Source of the DNA: Adiantum capillus-veneris
Taxonomy: Eukaryota; Streptophyta; Polypodiopsida; Polypodiales; Pteridaceae
Direction: 5' to 3'
Length of the DNA stretch: 64,000 bases
NCBI GenBank assembly: GCA_014529385.2
Contig: CM043948.1
Span: 74,484,791 to 74,548,790 of the forward strand
Both the position numbers and the translations under genes were made by a program. Positions 24,433 through 36,142 of this stretch are shown here, piece by piece. Positions within the stretch are counted from its first letter, which is position 1; every line of letters begins with the position of its first letter. The notes beneath the pieces were generated by a model that was not told the origin of the DNA, did not search any database, and saw only the letters and a program-made list of their open reading frames with translations.

Positions 24433-24711
24433 TCAAATTTGAAAAAGGCATAGGTTGCAAAACCATTGACTGGGATCATTCTGGATTCTAACAAACACTT
24501 GGTGAAAGTGTATCCCATCTCGAGTCATGGAAGTGCGATCGTAGGTTCTCCAAGCTTCTTCTATAGTAACACCCAGAAAGAAATCTTGAACAATGCTTTG
24601 AAAGAAGTCAGCCTTCTTTTCAAGAGAATAGTGAATCATTATATGATCCAATACTATCTCCATTGCTTCCAATCCATGACCAAAACATTCAGCAGATACC
24701 CGAGGTGCCAT
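24433..24711 (-). CDS. Hypothetical 92-codon ORF
   Basis: Reads MAPRVSAECFGHGLEAMEIV and ends QWFCNLCLFQI. The composition looks protein-like (balanced, with DYFxG-like FFLGVTIEEAW), but I recognise no domain. It may be an exon of the same captured gene as the coiled-coil frames to its left. The nearest upstream sequence on the - strand is a microsatellite, so no promoter is apparent. Confidence 0.25.
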   Translation of the reverse strand: MAPRVSAECFGHGLEAMEIVLDHIMIHYSLEKKADFFQSIVQDFFLGVTIEEAWRTYDRTSMTRDGIHFHQVFVRIQNDPSQWFCNLCLFQI

Positions 24712-24832
24712 AAAGTTCCTAATGGAAAAAAAAAAGAGACAATGTAAGTGTAGTTGCTATAGGATTTTGTCCACAAAAGTTGACTTTACAATATGTCTCT
24801 TTAGATAAGTGCTCAAAGCATTATAGATTTCT

Positions 24833-24886
24833 AGCTCTCTCTCCCTCTCCCTCTCCCTCTCCCTCTCTCTCTCTCTCACACACACA

Positions 24887-24917
<31 letters not shown>

Positions 24918-24918
24918 T
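24833..24918. repeat. Compound microsatellite (CTCTCC)n/(CT)n(CA)n
   Basis: CTCTCC-type repeats and (CT)n at about 24833-24878 are followed by interrupted (CA)n to 24917. 24919-26070 shows no gene; GTTCAAGGCCCATACAATAGA is directly duplicated at about 25802-25842. Confidence 0.9.
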
Positions 24919-26071
24919 TTTTGTATCTAAAAATTTGTAGGGTTCAAAAGCAACATTGGATCTTTCAATCACACATGTTATTCTCTCCATGTAAACCTTT
25001 TTTAAATCTGTCTTGGTTGTATGTGATTCTCTATCCATGTGGTCACCTTTTGGTGATCAAACTGTGGTTTATTTTGCACTGAAATTCATATGTGATTGCA
25101 TATGGAGAGACGCTCTCACTTCGCATCATATTGAAAACAGCCCAGGCCTTGTCCCTTTAAGACATGTTCCACAATCAAAACACTTTAGAATAACAGGTTT
25201 AGTTCAAGACTCATAAAATAGATATGCTCTTATATCTATGATGCTAACATCATCTCCTCAGCTTCAAACTCTCTTCATGAGGTAAAAATTAACAAACCCA
25301 ATACAACTTTTAGATTTGTTGGATTGTTTTAGTCTTTTAGGTTCATCCCCAAGTGGCATCTTATTGTTAAGAATAAGATGTTGAATATTCAAATGCCCTC
25401 TTGAGTATCATGCCTTCATTTCAAAACTCGTTCTTAGAGTTCTTCATGACTAATGAGTAATATAATAAATGCTAGCGTCATGGCACTTACATCCTTGAGA
25501 TCTTTTGAAACTATTCGTTTGAGACTGACAATCATACCTTCTCATGTCCAAGTGAGTGTGTATGTGTGGAAGATTGGTTATGTTAATTGTCACTTGAATA
25601 GCATAGCTGGATTTGGAGCCCTATCATTAGATAGATCTTTCAATACTTCCATAGACAGGGCGCTCGAAACCTCTTCCTTATTACAAAGAATAAAAAAATC
25701 CCATCTCGGGTTTCTGAATTACTCCCATCACTTAAGTTCAAGGGACAGAATTATAGTAGATTGTACTGCTACCTTGGATATTCGAGTATCCTAATATTGA
25801 GTTCAAGGCCCATACAATAGAGTTCAAGGCCCATACAATAGATGTACAGGGCCTTTTGGTTCAGTATCATGCTCTCTTGAAATTTCCTTTTGAGTATCAT
25901 GCCTTGATTTTCAAGACTACTCGAGAATTTCTAAGGTCTACTTGGATTGGTCTAAGCATTTATATCAAGCTCGAGATCTTTGGAAATCCTCTTAAAATCT
26001 AGGCCTATGTATATGTATAAGTTTTAGATGGAATTGTGCGAGGACTGGAACACCCTAAGTGCACTTATAAA

Positions 26072-26106
26072 GTCTACTCTCATAGGCAGTTTAGCCCTAA
26101 TTTTAA

Positions 26107-26179
<73 letters not shown>

Positions 26180-26320
26180 TGGTTTTTTTTCTCAGTGGCC
26201 ATACATGGTTACAACCTTTAGGAGACTCTCTCGCCCCTATTTTTTTAATCTTATCTCACATTTAACTATCTCTCTCTCTCTCTCTCTCATCTTTCATCCT
26301 GTCTATTCTCTCTCTCTCTA

Positions 26321-26363
<43 letters not shown>

Positions 26364-26583
26364 TATGCGTGTGTGTATGTGTGTAAGTACCCTTCAAATT
26401 TAGTTCATTTTCATCTCTCTGTCTCTCTATGTGTGTTTGTGTATGTATCTCTCTCTCTCTCTCTCTCTATGTGTGTGTGTGTGTGTGTGGACCCTTGTGT
26501 GTGTGAACATGTATGGACTCAATCTTCTATTCTCATAAGCAATTTCACTATTTTGAGAAAGTTAATACCATTTCAATTCACTT

Positions 26584-26646
<63 letters not shown>

Positions 26647-26747
26647 AGTCTCATAGGCCATTTGACCCTTTTGAGGGAGTTAAAATACCATTTGAATATA
26701 CCCCCTCTCTCTCGTCTATATTTTTTAATCTTATCTCACTCACATTT

Positions 26748-26794
<47 letters not shown>

Positions 26795-26915
26795 TTTATC
26801 ATGTCTATGGTCACATAGATGTACTCTTTTGAGAACATTACCATAACATTTCATTTCATTGTTATCTCTCTCTTTCTCTCTCCCCCCAATTTTTTTATTC
26901 TCTTTGGTCTTCTTC

Positions 26916-26971
<56 letters not shown>

Positions 26972-26996
26972 TTTTATGGATTAGGTTAATGTAATG

Positions 26997-27076
<80 letters not shown>

Positions 27077-27195
27077 TGTGAATAAACAAATCAGATAATT
27101 AAAATGAATTAAAAAGGTAACCATAATATAAATTTACCATCACATTTCATGTCATTGTAATTTCTCTCTTCTCTCTCTCTCTCTCTCTCTCTCTC
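26072..27195. repeat. Higher-order array: (CT)n tracts alternating with related spacers
   Basis: Long (CT)n tracts at about 26110-26176, 26272-26288, 26448-26469, 26588-26642, 26752-26790, 26918-26967, 27001-27073 and 27174-27195, plus (GT)n at about 26329-26361 and 26471-26489. Several spacers are related. TCTCATA-GC-nTTT ... TTTTGAG-nAGTTAA ... CCATTT follows the tract near 26070, 26533, 26645 and 26812. TTTTTTAATCTTATCTCAC plus ATTTAACT precedes tracts at 26238 and 26717. The array is therefore built from repeated spacer-plus-tract units, not from independent microsatellites. Confidence 0.85.
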
Positions 27196-27912
27196 AAATA
27201 ATTTAACTGAGTTAAAAAATTACCTGGTTCAGCTACTTGGTTGAGCTCTTCACATACACCTCCACTCCACTTGCCTTGGCTTGCACACTTGCTGCCTACA
27301 ATAAGAATATAGATAGTTAAGTGAAGTTACATTTCATATTGCATGTGCTCATGCGTCTGGAGCTCATGCATGCAACGGGGAGAGAGAGAGAGCTTTTTGC
27401 TGCCCTTGCATTGTTTTCGTTACTTTTTTTCTCTTGAGCACCAACTGCAAGTTTTCTGTATATGATCATTTTGAGTCTCCATTGAGAGGCAAGATTCTAC
27501 CGTTGTGGGTGTACAACAAACATCCCTCTCCTCCCCTCGCCACCCTTTTGTCTGTTGTCGAGCACTATCAATTTTTGCCTTTGTAAAGGGGCAAGTTATG
27601 ATTTTGTTGTTGGGTAGCATCAGGAGAACCCATTACCTTCCTCCCAAGAACTTGGAGTTAGGTGAGGCTTCCACTGCTTCTCTCTACGATGGTGATCAAG
27701 GAGGCCTCGACTTCTGAAGTGCTCAAGAGCGCCTCCCCAACTTTAGATGCAGAGCCTGCAGACGTGCATGAACTTGCTGTGGATGACAGCCTCATTGATA
27801 GAAGAGTTGTTGAAAGATTACTAAAAACCTAAGCTTACAAAGGTATGGTTTGCAAGATAATGACCTTGGAATGCTCGTGTCTCTCATCCATATGGGCTTG
27901 TAAGTACCCTTC

Positions 27913-27919
<7 letters not shown>
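27196..27919. other. Intergenic with a dispersed 45-bp repeat
   Basis: No gene recognised. TGCTCATGCGT-CTGGAGCTCATGCATGCAA followed by GGG-AGAGAG occurs at about 27347 and again at about 28005. Confidence 0.5.
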
Positions 27920-27988
<69 letters not shown>

Positions 27989-28365
27989 GCACAAGAGCGT
28001 TTTGCTGCTCATGCGTTCTGGAGCTCATGCATGCAATGGGCAGAGAGAAGATGTATGCAATGGAGCAGAGAAGACGGTGAATGATTCCACTGATGAGGTG
28101 AGTAGAAGCTGTCGGAGCTCAAACTCACACAAAAATAGCGTGAGCTAGCCTGCTCCACACCCACACACATGTGCGAAATCTGCAGAATTGCGCCTGCTCC
28201 ACACACGCACACGTGTCAAGGGCCTTCGTTTTCCATCCCTTGAGCAACCCACCTATAATCATTATTTACCCCTTCAACAATAGCTTAATCACGTGCTTAA
28301 TGTTGCTGCCTTAATCATCACTTGTTTCATAGCCTCCATTACTGTTGGTATCTTGCCCCATACAT

Positions 28366-28432
<67 letters not shown>
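27920..28432. repeat. Two long (GA)n tracts
   Basis: (GA)n at about 27918-27985 and about 28371-28432. The DNA between contains the second copy of the GGAGCTCATGCATGCAA repeat and two ACACACA-rich words but no gene. Confidence 0.95.
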
Positions 28433-28434
<2 letters not shown>

Positions 28435-29130
28435 ATGCTTTTCAATACCTCTGTTTAGCTGTGCATGTAGATTTGCCCTAACTATGGGCTGCTTCTTCTT
28501 TGCTCACCCCTTGCAGTCGACCACTATTTTCTCAATTAGGGGCTGCAACTTCTCAAGGGCGGAAAATTTGTGCTAAAAAACTGTGTGTCCGGAGCTCATA
28601 CTCACATGCTCAAGCAGTTGTGGTTTGCAAGGAGTCCGGAGATCATGACCGGCTGCATTAGAGGGCAGGATGGAGGAGAGGGTCAGAAACTGCAGTTTTT
28701 CTCTCAGGAGACTGTCTTCTTGAATGTGTATGAAGGAGTGCTATAGAGAGTTGGAGCTTCCATTGATGGAGCTCCGGAAGCTATGGTCTGATAGAGGCTG
28801 CGTTGCATTGACAAAGGTGACCTTGTAGTGAGGGGTGTAAGCGATGGCGGCAAGCTGGGAAGCTAAGTTGAGCATGGGGCTTGTGTGGCGCTGCTCTACG
28901 AAGGGCAGGAGCAGGAAGTGAGGGCCATGGCCATTTCCACCTGACGAAAATTGCCCCATTGCCAATGAGCATTTGTGGAGTGATGGATAAACGCATATTA
29001 ATGCCCTTGGTTTCATATACTGTTGTCTCTAAATGTGCACGTCATTGCACGTGTTACATTCACCATCACGTGCTTAATGTTGCAGCTTTGCCCTAACAAT
29101 GGGCTGCTGCTTCTCTGCTCACCCCCCCCC
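28275..29130. repeat. Segmental duplication bracketing the UGT fragment
   Basis: ATCACGTGCTTAATGTTGC appears at about 28288 and 29064. GCCCTAAC-ATGGGCTGC-TCTTCT-TGCTCACCCC appears at about 28474-28514 and 29088-29128. In the second copy the two words are adjacent; in the first they are separated by about 170 bp that include the (GA)n tract at 28371. This looks like an old direct duplication with repeat expansion in one copy. Confidence 0.7.
28744..28959 (-). pseudogene. UDP-glycosyltransferase N-terminal fragment
   Basis: The - strand reads HFLLLPFVEQRHTSPML, then NLASQLAAIA and YKVTFVNATQPLSDH. This is the start of plant family-1 glycosyltransferases, where the N-terminal Rossmann domain binds the acceptor (compare the HVLLxPFPAQGHxNPML pattern). 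The catalytic His position in the GHxxP word reads RHTSP, still a histidine. Only about 70 residues are present. The frame ends at 28741-28743, and the PSPG sugar-donor motif is nowhere nearby, so it is a captured or truncated piece. GC content is above the surrounding DNA. Confidence 0.65.
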
Positions 29131-29384
29131 CCCTCGGGCCCCCTTCTGCCATGAAGAGGGATCTCCCCAAGGACAGACCCCCCTCTCAAGATCTCAAGAC
29201 CCTCTGATCTCAGACCGCCGCACCCGCCACAACAACAACACTTGCACCCCGCCCTCAGAACTGCCCACCCTGGACACCATCGCGAGTCTGTAATCATCCA
29301 CACATACTCCCCCGAGGTCATTCAAATCGACTCCGACAACTTCCGCCAACTCGTTCAATGCCTCACAAGTACAGGCAGTCATAC

Positions 29385-29385
<1 letters not shown>
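29099..29385 (+). pseudogene. VQ-motif protein fragment, cut by a (CA)n tract
   Basis: The + strand frame at about 29284-29375 reads IIHTYSPEVIQIDSDNFRQL, then VQCLTSTGSH. FRQLVQCLT fits the FxxxVQxLTG core of plant VQ proteins, WRKY-binding regulators in the nucleus, and the preceding PEVIQxDxxNFR context is typical of the family. An upstream ATG frame (29099-29293, MGCCFSAHPP) is in a different frame and stops just before. The VQ frame runs straight into a 75-bp (CA)n tract. So this is either a frameshifted, microsatellite-broken gene or a fragment. Conserved residues support real ancestry; function is doubtful. Confidence 0.55.
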
Positions 29386-30000
<615 letters not shown>

Positions 30001-30599
30001 TTGTACTTCGCGTAGCAAGTCTGAGGGTGGGCTGCAGCTGCTGCAAGGAATTTGATTTTCGACCGTCACCAAGCAACTAATGTACTTGAAAGCCTGGTAG
30101 AGCCGCCACCAAGCGTCAGCATACTCCTTCGAAGGCGCCATTATAGTGAGCGTGTGCTCTTTCTTGCCAGCTCATATTTTTTTGTCTCAAGCCTTCAGCT
30201 CGCAGATAGCGACATGTGGCAAGGTGGGTCTCACAAGCGCCATATTATGTTAGTAGATTTTTGGGGGAATTTTGCAAATCTAATCGTCTTGAATATTTAG
30301 ATATTCCTCGTTAAAAGGTGAATCACATGATATCAAGATGGATAGTTTTTAAGATTTTTATTTAATGCTCCATTTAGAAAATTTCACTTTCTAGAGTTTT
30401 TGAAGCATTACAAACACTCAAGGCCCATTACAACAACACACTTTTGAATAAAGCACCACATGACACATAAGCAAGATTCTAAAAGTATACCAACTTTTGG
30501 GTCCCTAAATTGGAGGTGGATTTGTCTTTAACTTGGGGTCAATTTTTTTGTCTCCAAATTAACTCCTTTACCCTAGTTACTATTTAGTTACTGGGTACC

Positions 30600-30722
30600 A
30601 AAGAAAAAAGGGCACGTGGACACCTCTATTCAAAAGGTTTTAATCAAGGTAAAAAGCACAAAAAAGCAGAAAGCCAAGGTATAAGATGAGAGGCCGGGAT
30701 CCTTTAGAGAGAGTACGCGATT
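30600..30722 (+). promoter_or_regulatory. Possible promoter / 5' UTR with G-box
   Basis: A G-box word CACGTG lies at about 30613-30618, 105-110 bp before the ATG at 30723. No convincing TATA box was found. DNA at 30001-30600 has no recognised feature. Confidence 0.35.
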
Positions 30723-31304
30723 ATGGGCAACGGGCGGGAAGCAGAGGAGGAGGAGGAGATGGCGTTGAGGGAGGGCGTGGGCCAGATGCCGTGTAGTGTG
30801 AAGCGGCTGATAGCCACCAAGATGGAGCGTCCCTTCATATATTGGGTGCCGGGCAAGTACACAGAAATCACAGCCAACTTCAGCAGCCACGCAGAAGAGT
30901 ACTACGACGCGCCAGCCAGCCGCCGCGGCAGTCACGCTGTCTGCATTGATGTGCAGCGCCTGCTCTCTTGGGACGAACCCTGCTTGCAGTCTGCCTTGGT
31001 TTACTTGCAGCTCATGCTGGCCTGGGGCCTCGTTGACGAAGTCGCCTTCATCACATTCAAGATCCACTTCCGATACTTATACGGCGATTCTGTCCCCCAG
31101 TTTGTCCGAAGGGTGCCCTTCCCTCTCTTCCAACACCACTTCTCGCCTGCCCTTAATGCCTCTTCTTCTTCACCACCATCATCATCATCCTCAAGCCTAA
31201 AAATAAGCTTTGAGTGTACCTTGGACAGATACCTTGCCCAACAGGAAAATGTCGGTCCCTTGCCTTGGTCGTCCTGTACGAAGGGCGACCCTGAGCCTGA
31301 CTAA
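30723..31304 (+). CDS. Hypothetical 193-residue protein, possible single-exon gene
   Basis: An ATG-initiated frame of higher GC than the DNA around it. The N-terminus is MGNGREAEEEEEMALREGVG (acidic run). A compact middle follows (IYWVPGKYTEITANF, HAVCIDVQRLLSWDE, LQLMLAWGLVDEVAFITFKI). Near the C-terminus is a low-complexity Ser/Pro stretch (residues 146-160), then FECTLDRYLAQQENVGPLP. I do not recognise a family. The codon-like GC pattern, the intact length amid decayed elements and a G-box upstream argue for a real gene. The microsatellite-like Ser run and the lack of known domains argue caution. The neighbouring LINE begins 400 bp downstream. Confidence 0.5.
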   Translation: MGNGREAEEEEEMALREGVGQMPCSVKRLIATKMERPFIYWVPGKYTEITANFSSHAEEYYDAPASRRGSHAVCIDVQRLLSWDEPCLQSALVYLQLMLAWGLVDEVAFITFKIHFRYLYGDSVPQFVRRVPFPLFQHHFSPALNASSSSPPSSSSSSLKISFECTLDRYLAQQENVGPLPWSSCTKGDPEPD

Positions 31305-31705
31305 CTTCCCAATTCACACCATGTAAATTTAGACATAACAGCATCGAATTCTTGAGAGCAATTGTGGACCGTTGGATAAAGTTGTCGATTAGTGCCACAT
31401 GGCAAGCTAATGATCTTTCGTTGAAGAGGGCCCTAGAGATAGTTGACATCTTTTTTCCTTATTCTAGAGAGAGGGACATGGAGTAGTGGGTGATACCAAA
31501 TTTTAAATTATGGTTTCGAGGAGAATTCTCCTCAATTGGCTCTTGAGGCTTGATGGTCTACATACATTAAAACTTGTCTATAACTTCTTTGTCTCTTGCA
31601 TGCAGGCGACTGTGTGTGTGTGTGTGTGTGTGAAACTCTTCCTTCTATATTACAATTTTACATTGTTTTAAATCTTTACATCTCTCATAGTACATCAATG
31701 GACAC
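31305..31705. repeat. Spacer with (GT)n at the LINE 3' edge
   Basis: A (GT)n tract at about 31612-31632 reads as (CA)n on the LINE strand, shortly after its last coding sequence. A poly(A) tail was not found, so the element's exact 3' end is uncertain. Confidence 0.5.
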
Positions 31706-34700
31706 TTACATTTGCCTTTGCAAATGATGAGGCAAGGCAAGATAGTCCTCAAGAAGCTTGACGTTCTTCAAAAGGCACCAAGGCAATGAGTAAGTATATG
31801 AAGACTTATCAAAGACTGCATAACTCCGTGCACTCCAAATGAGAGACGACATCCAGATTCTAGTAAACAACAAGCATAGTTGGAGGCCCAATTTCTCAGT
31901 GTACACCAACCCAAAAACAAGTTTAAACTTCGTGATTTTTACCTTCCAGCACAACATACACATGTCTTGAAGTGCTTGCCACCAAGAATGTACATGGCTA
32001 CAATTCAAACAGAGGTGTTACATGGTTTTCAGTTTATTACATCTAATACATTTTCCTTGCATTAGATTCTTTCTAGACAACAATTCCCCAATGGGTAGTA
32101 CCCCTGTCAGTACTCTCCACATAAAAACTTTATGTTTGTATGAAAAATGTACATGCCACACCATCTGAATCCTTCGTATCCACCATTGTTTGTTGTTGAA
32201 AATTCCCCAGATTCTATTACATATAATGTGAATTGAGCCTTCTGGCAATTTAAGCATCTATTAAAATACCCTAGTTGGAGAGGTTCACAAATTAGCTGAA
32301 GAATTAGGCAGCTCCCAATCTCGAAAACCTATATGTAGTGTTCTGATTACATGGTACCTGTATACTGGCCACAAAAGCACATAATTCCTAATCTCAAGAT
32401 CCTCCTAGCAACCATAAAAGCAACCAACCGATTGTTAGAGTCCACAACTTGTTCAATTAAGCATAACCCCATTTTGAAGAGGGTTAGGGATTTCTTCCGG
32501 GCCAATAACAATCCCGGTGGTATTTTTAAAACAAAACTCCAAAATCAAGACTTAACACCTAATGAGTTCCCATTATACCTGGCTCTTCCAGCCCAAACTA
32601 GTTTAGAGCATACACATTTCCATGATCTCACTAACATATTGCCTGCTGGCCCAAAAGTTTAAGAGGAGTACAAAAAAACAATTTATCCAAAGACATCATA
32701 TCCCAAGTGCCATAGAAATATACAACAATTTTATCTATCAGCCACCACAGTAGTCTAGACCAACATGTATCACATTTTGGGATGTTTTTGATGAGGGTGG
32801 CTCTCTTGGCCAACATGTGGTTCCTCAGATTCAGAATCCCCAAACCACCCAAGTCAACTGACATAGTAATGTAGTCCCAGGCTATCCAATCTTTACTTAA
32901 AGATCCCCATAGATATTTGAGAAACATTGATCTAAACATGTTTAATGCATGATCTGATCAATCCAACAGTGGTAGAAACAAAAAATCTCGTAAAATCCTC
33001 ACTCTCACATGAAAGGGCCACTCATTACAATGCCAACTTGCAATTTTACTACATACCCTTTCCTCCACCTAGCTTGTAAGTTGTTTACTGGTAACATCTA
33101 CCCTAATAGGGTATCCCAGATGCCTAAATGCATTGCCCTGGTGTATTCTTTTCTCCTCGATATGAGGCTGATGAAATTTTCAGTTGAGACATCTATGAGA
33201 TTAGATTTGGCCAGGTTTATCTCCAGGCCTGCTGCTACTAATGGATACACAATCACATAGTTCATACAGTTTCCTATATGTAGATTATCAGCATGCAAAA
33301 ATGAAATAGTATCATCAGCAAAAGCCCAGAGCAACCACTTGTTCCTGTCCAATTTGCAGTCCTTTGAGATTACCCTCATTACCTTGTGCATTTAAAAATC
33401 AGAACAATGGATGAGTAGCAGCTGCAAAAAATAAAGGACTCAAAGGAAAACCTTGTCTCACGGACCTTCCCACTGACATTGCATCAGACAGTCTTCCATT
33501 AACTATTATTCTAGACATTTCCTCCAGACCCAAAAAAAAAAATTGCATGAGGAGTTTCTATCAACAAATCCAAGCTTACATAAAACTTTGACCACAAAAT
33601 CTCAAACGACAGAGTCAATGGCTTTCTAAGAAAATTCTAATTGCAGCACCACCAATTTGTGATTTGTTTTCTTGCAAGCCTCTATGCCCAACATGATTGT
33701 CAGAATGTTGTCTAGGATAGATCTACCCACTATGAAACCTGATTGAGCTTCATGGATGTGTTTTCTCAAGAATGGTGAGATTTTGATACCACTAGCCTTA
33801 GGAAGCACTTTATACAAAATGCCTATTAATGTGATTGGTCTCCACTCAGATAAGGAGGCAGGAAAAGTCTTCTTTGGCAGCAATTTAAGGAGGCAGGGAA
33901 AGTCTTCTTTGGCATCAATTTAATGATTCATTGTTTTAGCATAGGGTCCATGCATTGAGTTAGCTAGATTTGGTTGATGGTTGATAATCCCAATGGGCCC
34001 AACTTGTCCCAATAAGCTAGTAAAAATTCCTTTGTCAATCCACAAATACAAGGGGTCTTGTCATTCCCCAATCTCTTGATAGCCCACAAAATTTCATTTC
34101 CATCAAAAGGAGCCTCCAACCCATTGGCATTTCTTGGCTCAATGCATGGATCCACCACTAACAACAAAAAATCAATTATCTGCTACCTCTTAAGAGACTG
34201 ATCTACCTCCTTGTTTAGCAGTTATTCAAAATATTGTTTACATGCCCCCATGATTTTAATTGGGTCTGCCACCACACCCCCATCATCCTTGATTACCCTA
34301 TGAAGGCTCTATCTACTAGGTTTGGTTTTTTGCTTACTAAATAAGAATTTTGAAGAGCAGCTTACATCCTTACGCTAATGGTGCCTGCATAAAAACATAG
34401 CCCTTACATGCATCTTTGCATCATAATTTCTGAGAACCTGCCTTACTATAGTCAGCCCATCAGTGTCCCCCTCCTTTAGATTTGATACATCTATAGCCAT
34501 AATGTTTTGAATGTAATCAGATGCCTATCTTACATCAATTTTTTACAGATGCCTATCTTACATCAATTTTTTTCTATCTAGCCACACCCTTGCCTAAATG
34601 TCTAATACATCCCTGCATTTTTGAATAGAAACAATCCCATGCTAGCACAGGTTGCTCCAAGCCAAATCTTGACATAGATGCATCCAAAGCAATAAACACA

Positions 34701-36122
34701 ACATTTTTAAAGGCTTCATGATGTAACAAAAGATTATTAACCATTAAGGGTCTGATAGTACCACATTGATTAAAGGAATGTCCATCAACATTAGTCAACA
34801 TCAAAATCAGAGGGAAGTGATTTGATAAAGAAACTTGAATATCCACATTCATTTGAGCACATGTTGGCAACCACTCAGAACCTATAAAATAGATTCTATC
34901 TAGCCTCGACCAGGAGGAGGTATGGGATTGTGAGTGGAAAGTGAAACTAGGACTAGGGGTATATTAAGGGTCTGATAGTACCACATTGATTAAAGGAATG
35001 TCCATCAACATTAGTCAACATCGAAATCAGAGGGAAGTGATTTGATAAAGAAACTTGAATATCCACATTCATTTGAGCACATGTTGGCAACCACTCAGAA
35101 CCTATAAAATAGATTCTATCTAGCCTCGACCAGGAGGAGGTATGGGATTGTGAGTGGAAAGTGAAACTAGGACTAGGGGTATATTAAGGGTCTGATAGTA
35201 CCACATTGATTAAAGGAATGTCCATCAACATTAGTCAACATCGAAATCAGAGGGAAGTGATTTGATAAAGAAACTTGAATATCCACATTCATTTGAGCAC
35301 ATGTTGGCAACCACTCAGAACCTATAAAATAGATTCTATCTAGCCTCGACCAGGAGGAGGTATGGGATTGTGAGTGGAAAGTGAAACTAGGACTAGGGGT
35401 ATATTAAGGGTCTGATAGTACCACATTGATTAAAGGAATGTCCATCAACATTAGTCAACATCGAAATCAGAGGGAAGTGATTTGATAAAGAAACTTGAAT
35501 ATCCACATTCATTTGAGAAGATGTTGGCAACCACTCAGAACCTATAAAATAGATTCTATCTAGCCTCGACCAGGAGGAGGTATGGGATTGTGAGTGGAAA
35601 GTGAAACTAGGACTAGGGGTATATGTAGCAAGCCATGACTCAACCCATTGACCAATTGTCAAGTCTTCTCAAGCTGTGTATTCCAAGTTGGTGATAACAA
35701 TTCTAGTAGAAGTTGTGTCACTACTGTGACATACCTAGGTCAGCAGACAAGTCAAATAATGCAAGTCATTTCCATAGCTCCCTATGAAGTTTAGGATTAT
35801 TGTCAACATACATATTGAATAATGTTTTAGGTCTCCATTTTGTAGTGACTGAAAATACTGAACACCTTCCACTCGGATGGTCTAGCAACCATTGAGGTTT
35901 CAAAGAGGCTTTAATGCAAGTTAAGACTCTTGAACACCCTTAGTGTGCCCCACCAAGAAAACATTGTAAGCCCTTGTAATGTAACAATTGTCCTGCTCTA
36001 TCATGTCTTTTATGCTCTTGAACCATACATATTTCTATTTCAGAAGATAACATCCATTTATAGAAGGAGTAAAGTCTAGTAAGGTCATTCAAACCCTTGA
36101 CATTAAAAGTACAGATCTTCAT
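31706..36122 (-). pseudogene. LINE ORF2 (endonuclease, reverse transcriptase, zf-RVT), decayed
   Basis: Non-LTR retrotransposon ORF2 read right to left. The endonuclease N-terminus is at 36122-35940 (MKICTFNVKGLND, EICMVQEHK). Its C-terminal part (SRLDRIYFIGSEWLP, SNHFPL) is at about 35600-35480 and falls in a 220-bp unit now present four times. RT follows: KRLGNDKTPCICGLT (about 34080), EWRPITLIG (33840), QSGFIVGRSILDN (33740) and FADDT (about 33315). Then come LGGLGILNLRNHM (about 32840) and the C-terminal zinc-binding part with KVFMWRVLTGVLP and CIRCNK (about 32140-32030). Many stops and shifts, so it is inactive. Order and length fit plant L1-type LINEs. Confidence 0.9.
34743..35625. repeat. 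Four tandem copies of a 220-bp unit inside the LINE
   Basis: Units start at 34743, 34963, 35183 and 35403, each exactly 220 bp, marked by ATTAAGGGTCTGATAG at the start and GGACTAGGGGTAT at the end. The copies differ at only a few bases: copy 1 has CATCAAAATC where the others have CATCGAAATC; copy 4 has GAGAAGATG where the others have GAGCACATG. 220 is not a multiple of three, so the endonuclease frame is lost. The near identity shows recent amplification, far younger than the LINE itself. Confidence 0.97.
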
Positions 36123-36142
36123 TATGGTGTATTATGCACAAC

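Noticed and set aside
34743-35625. CRISPR-like array
   Set aside because: Repeats are 220 bp, directly adjacent and without spacers, and the genome is eukaryotic.
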